A stretch of DNA of 5,997 nucleotides from GCA-2689995 sp964529325. Its GTDB lineage: Bacteria; Fidelibacterota; Marinisomatia; SCGC-AAA003-L08; GCA-2689995. The stretch lies in NCBI GenBank assembly GCA_964529325.1, contig CAZGWH010000083.1:1-5997 (forward strand). Direction: 5' to 3'. Of this stretch, positions 4,919 to 5,997 are shown in pieces. Under the pieces are notes generated by a model. That model saw only the letters and a list, made by a program, of their open reading frames with translations. It did not search any database and was not told the origin of the DNA. Position numbers and translations under genes: made by a program. The stretch's first letter is position 1. Every line of letters begins with the position of its first letter.

Positions 4919-5923
4919 ATGCAAGATACAAAACAAAATCAACTTTTAAAAATTCTAGGATTATTATTTCTTTTTATTATTCTTGGAACGACGGGCTATC
5001 ATTACATTGAAAAATTCAATTGGATAGATTCATTTTATATGACATCTATAATTTTAAGCACTGTTGGATTTGGTGCGGGAATAAATGAATTATCTGAATT
5101 AGGAAGATTATTCACCGTATTATTAATTATGTTTGGTGTGGGTGTGGGTGCATTTGCATTATCTTTTACAGCCGAGTTTATATTTCAAAACCCAATTATT
5201 AGGAGTCGAAAAATGGAAAAACGAATTAATGGATTAAAAAATCATTTTGTTGTATGTGGTTTTGGACGAATGGGTAAAATTATTTGTCAACAATTATTTA
5301 AAAATAAAGAAAAATTTGTTATTATTGATATTAGTAGAGAAAAAGTTGAAATGGCTACTAAAGCAGGATATATTGTTTTAGAAGGCAACTGTTTGGACGA
5401 TGAAATCCTAGGTAAAACTAATTTGAAAAATGCAAAAGGGCTTGTGTCGGTATTAGGCAAGGAGGAGGATAATTTATTTGTTACTTTATCAGCACGAGGG
5501 GCAAGTTCAGAATTATTTATAATTGCAAAAAACAGTTATGAATTTAATCGTAAGAAATTTTTAACTGCAGGTGCAAATAAGGTATTAAATCCGTATGAAA
5601 TTGCTGGACATAGTTTAGCAAATATGGTTACTCGCCCAGCTGTTGTTGATTTTTTAGAAATTATAAGAGAAGGTACTGAAGTTGATTGGGAAATGGATGA
5701 AATTCAGGTTCAGGTAAATGCAGAAATTGATGGAAAAGAAATTCGAGAATGTTATGATAGAGAAGAATTAGATATTATTATTGCAGCAATTCAACGAAAA
5801 AATGGTGAGATGAAATTTAACCCAAGAGGACGAACAAAAATTAAAGCAGGTGATATGCTAATTGCAATGGGTTATCTTAAAAATTTAAAAAGGCTTGAAA
5901 AGTTATGTGGAATTTTCGATTAG
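4919..5923 (+). CDS. Two-TM potassium channel with cytoplasmic RCK domain (MthK-like, TrkA-N/TrkA-C)
   Basis: The protein has 334 residues, almost the length of the archaeal channel MthK. The first membrane helix is about 10-29, the pore helix about 36-47, the selectivity filter STVGFG (Thr48-Val-Gly-Phe-Gly52; Phe replaces the usual Tyr, a common variant) and the second helix about 62-88, with glycines 73, 75 and 77 as likely hinges. The RCK N-lobe begins near 108 with the Rossmann motif GFGRMG (114-119) and an acidic Asp137 at the end of the second strand, typical of NAD(H)-type binding. The TrkA-C lobe covers about 256-334. Such proteins form tetrameric K+ channels in the inner membrane, gated by a ligand-controlled ring of RCK domains. 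The ligand here is unknown. The start at 4919 has no Shine-Dalgarno but keeps a short tail before the first helix. An internal start at 5213 (Met99) could give a separate RCK subunit. Confidence 0.93.
   Translation: MQDTKQNQLLKILGLLFLFIILGTTGYHYIEKFNWIDSFYMTSIILSTVGFGAGINELSELGRLFTVLLIMFGVGVGAFALSFTAEFIFQNPIIRSRKMEKRINGLKNHFVVCGFGRMGKIICQQLFKNKEKFVIIDISREKVEMATKAGYIVLEGNCLDDEILGKTNLKNAKGLVSVLGKEEDNLFVTLSARGASSELFIIAKNSYEFNRKKFLTAGANKVLNPYEIAGHSLANMVTRPAVVDFLEIIREGTEVDWEMDEIQVQVNAEIDGKEIRECYDREELDIIIAAIQRKNGEMKFNPRGRTKIKAGDMLIAMGYLKNLKRLEKLCGIFD
5201..5215 (+). promoter_or_regulatory. Internal Shine-Dalgarno and ATG for a free RCK subunit
   Basis: AGGAG (5201-5205) lies 7 nt before an in-frame ATG (5213-5215, Met99), an ideal arrangement and better than the site before the full-length start. 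Initiation here would give a soluble 236-residue RCK protein starting just before the Rossmann fold. In MthK an internal start at Met107, in the same structural place, supplies the free RCK subunits of the gating ring. Confidence 0.5.
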
Positions 5924-5997
5924 CATTTCAAGCTATACTTTTAAATATTTTAGGTATGAAATAATATTTATAAATATTGACGAAAGTAATTAGTAAT
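5924..5997. other. Downstream non-coding stretch, nothing recognised
   Basis: This is an AT-rich tail after the channel stop codon. It has several AATATT/AAATATT words but no clear terminator hairpin, start site or RNA gene. It is cut by the window end. Confidence 0.5.

Overview
The window is AT-rich, with all genes on the + strand, and reads as a fragment of a marine-type bacterial genome. The best guess is the FCB group, possibly Candidatus Marinimicrobia (SAR406). This rests on the AT-rich codon use, a secreted FG-GAP/ASPIC propeller protein ending in a dockerin-like tail, and a REP-like motif at the left edge. The assignment is an inference and no marker gene in the window settles it.

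Layout. Positions 1-201 are non-coding: the edge of a dispersed repeat, an AT-rich repetitive stretch and a plausible -10 box. Positions 202-3342 hold two genes separated by a single codon. The first is a secreted CRTAC1-like seven-repeat propeller with an ASPIC/UnbV domain and a dockerin-like tail. The second is a membrane polyferredoxin of the NapH/CcoG type with a C-terminal TPR region predicted to face the periplasm. Positions 3408-4829 look like a tight operon: a YajQ-family c-di-GMP-binding protein, a glutathione S-transferase, and a short stand-alone GST/glutaredoxin-like N-terminal domain. Positions 4919-5923 encode an MthK-like two-helix potassium channel with a cytoplasmic RCK (TrkA-N/TrkA-C) module.

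The main discovery is in the GST gene. A conventional ATG start at 3953 gives a protein that lacks the first beta strand and the active site. Reading the same frame upstream restores a complete N-terminus, but an in-frame TGA (3929-3931) sits exactly where the family has its catalytic Cys (LYSFRRUPYAIRARM). A small hairpin with SECIS-like spacing and loop follows the TGA. I therefore annotate a selenocysteine-containing GST of 218 residues, starting at a TTG that overlaps the yajQ stop.

Other points of interest are: a strong internal Shine-Dalgarno and ATG in the channel gene, placed as in MthK so that a free RCK subunit could be made; a textbook intrinsic terminator facing the minus strand inside the 3' end of the short GST-like gene; and a possible leader peptide just before the channel gene.
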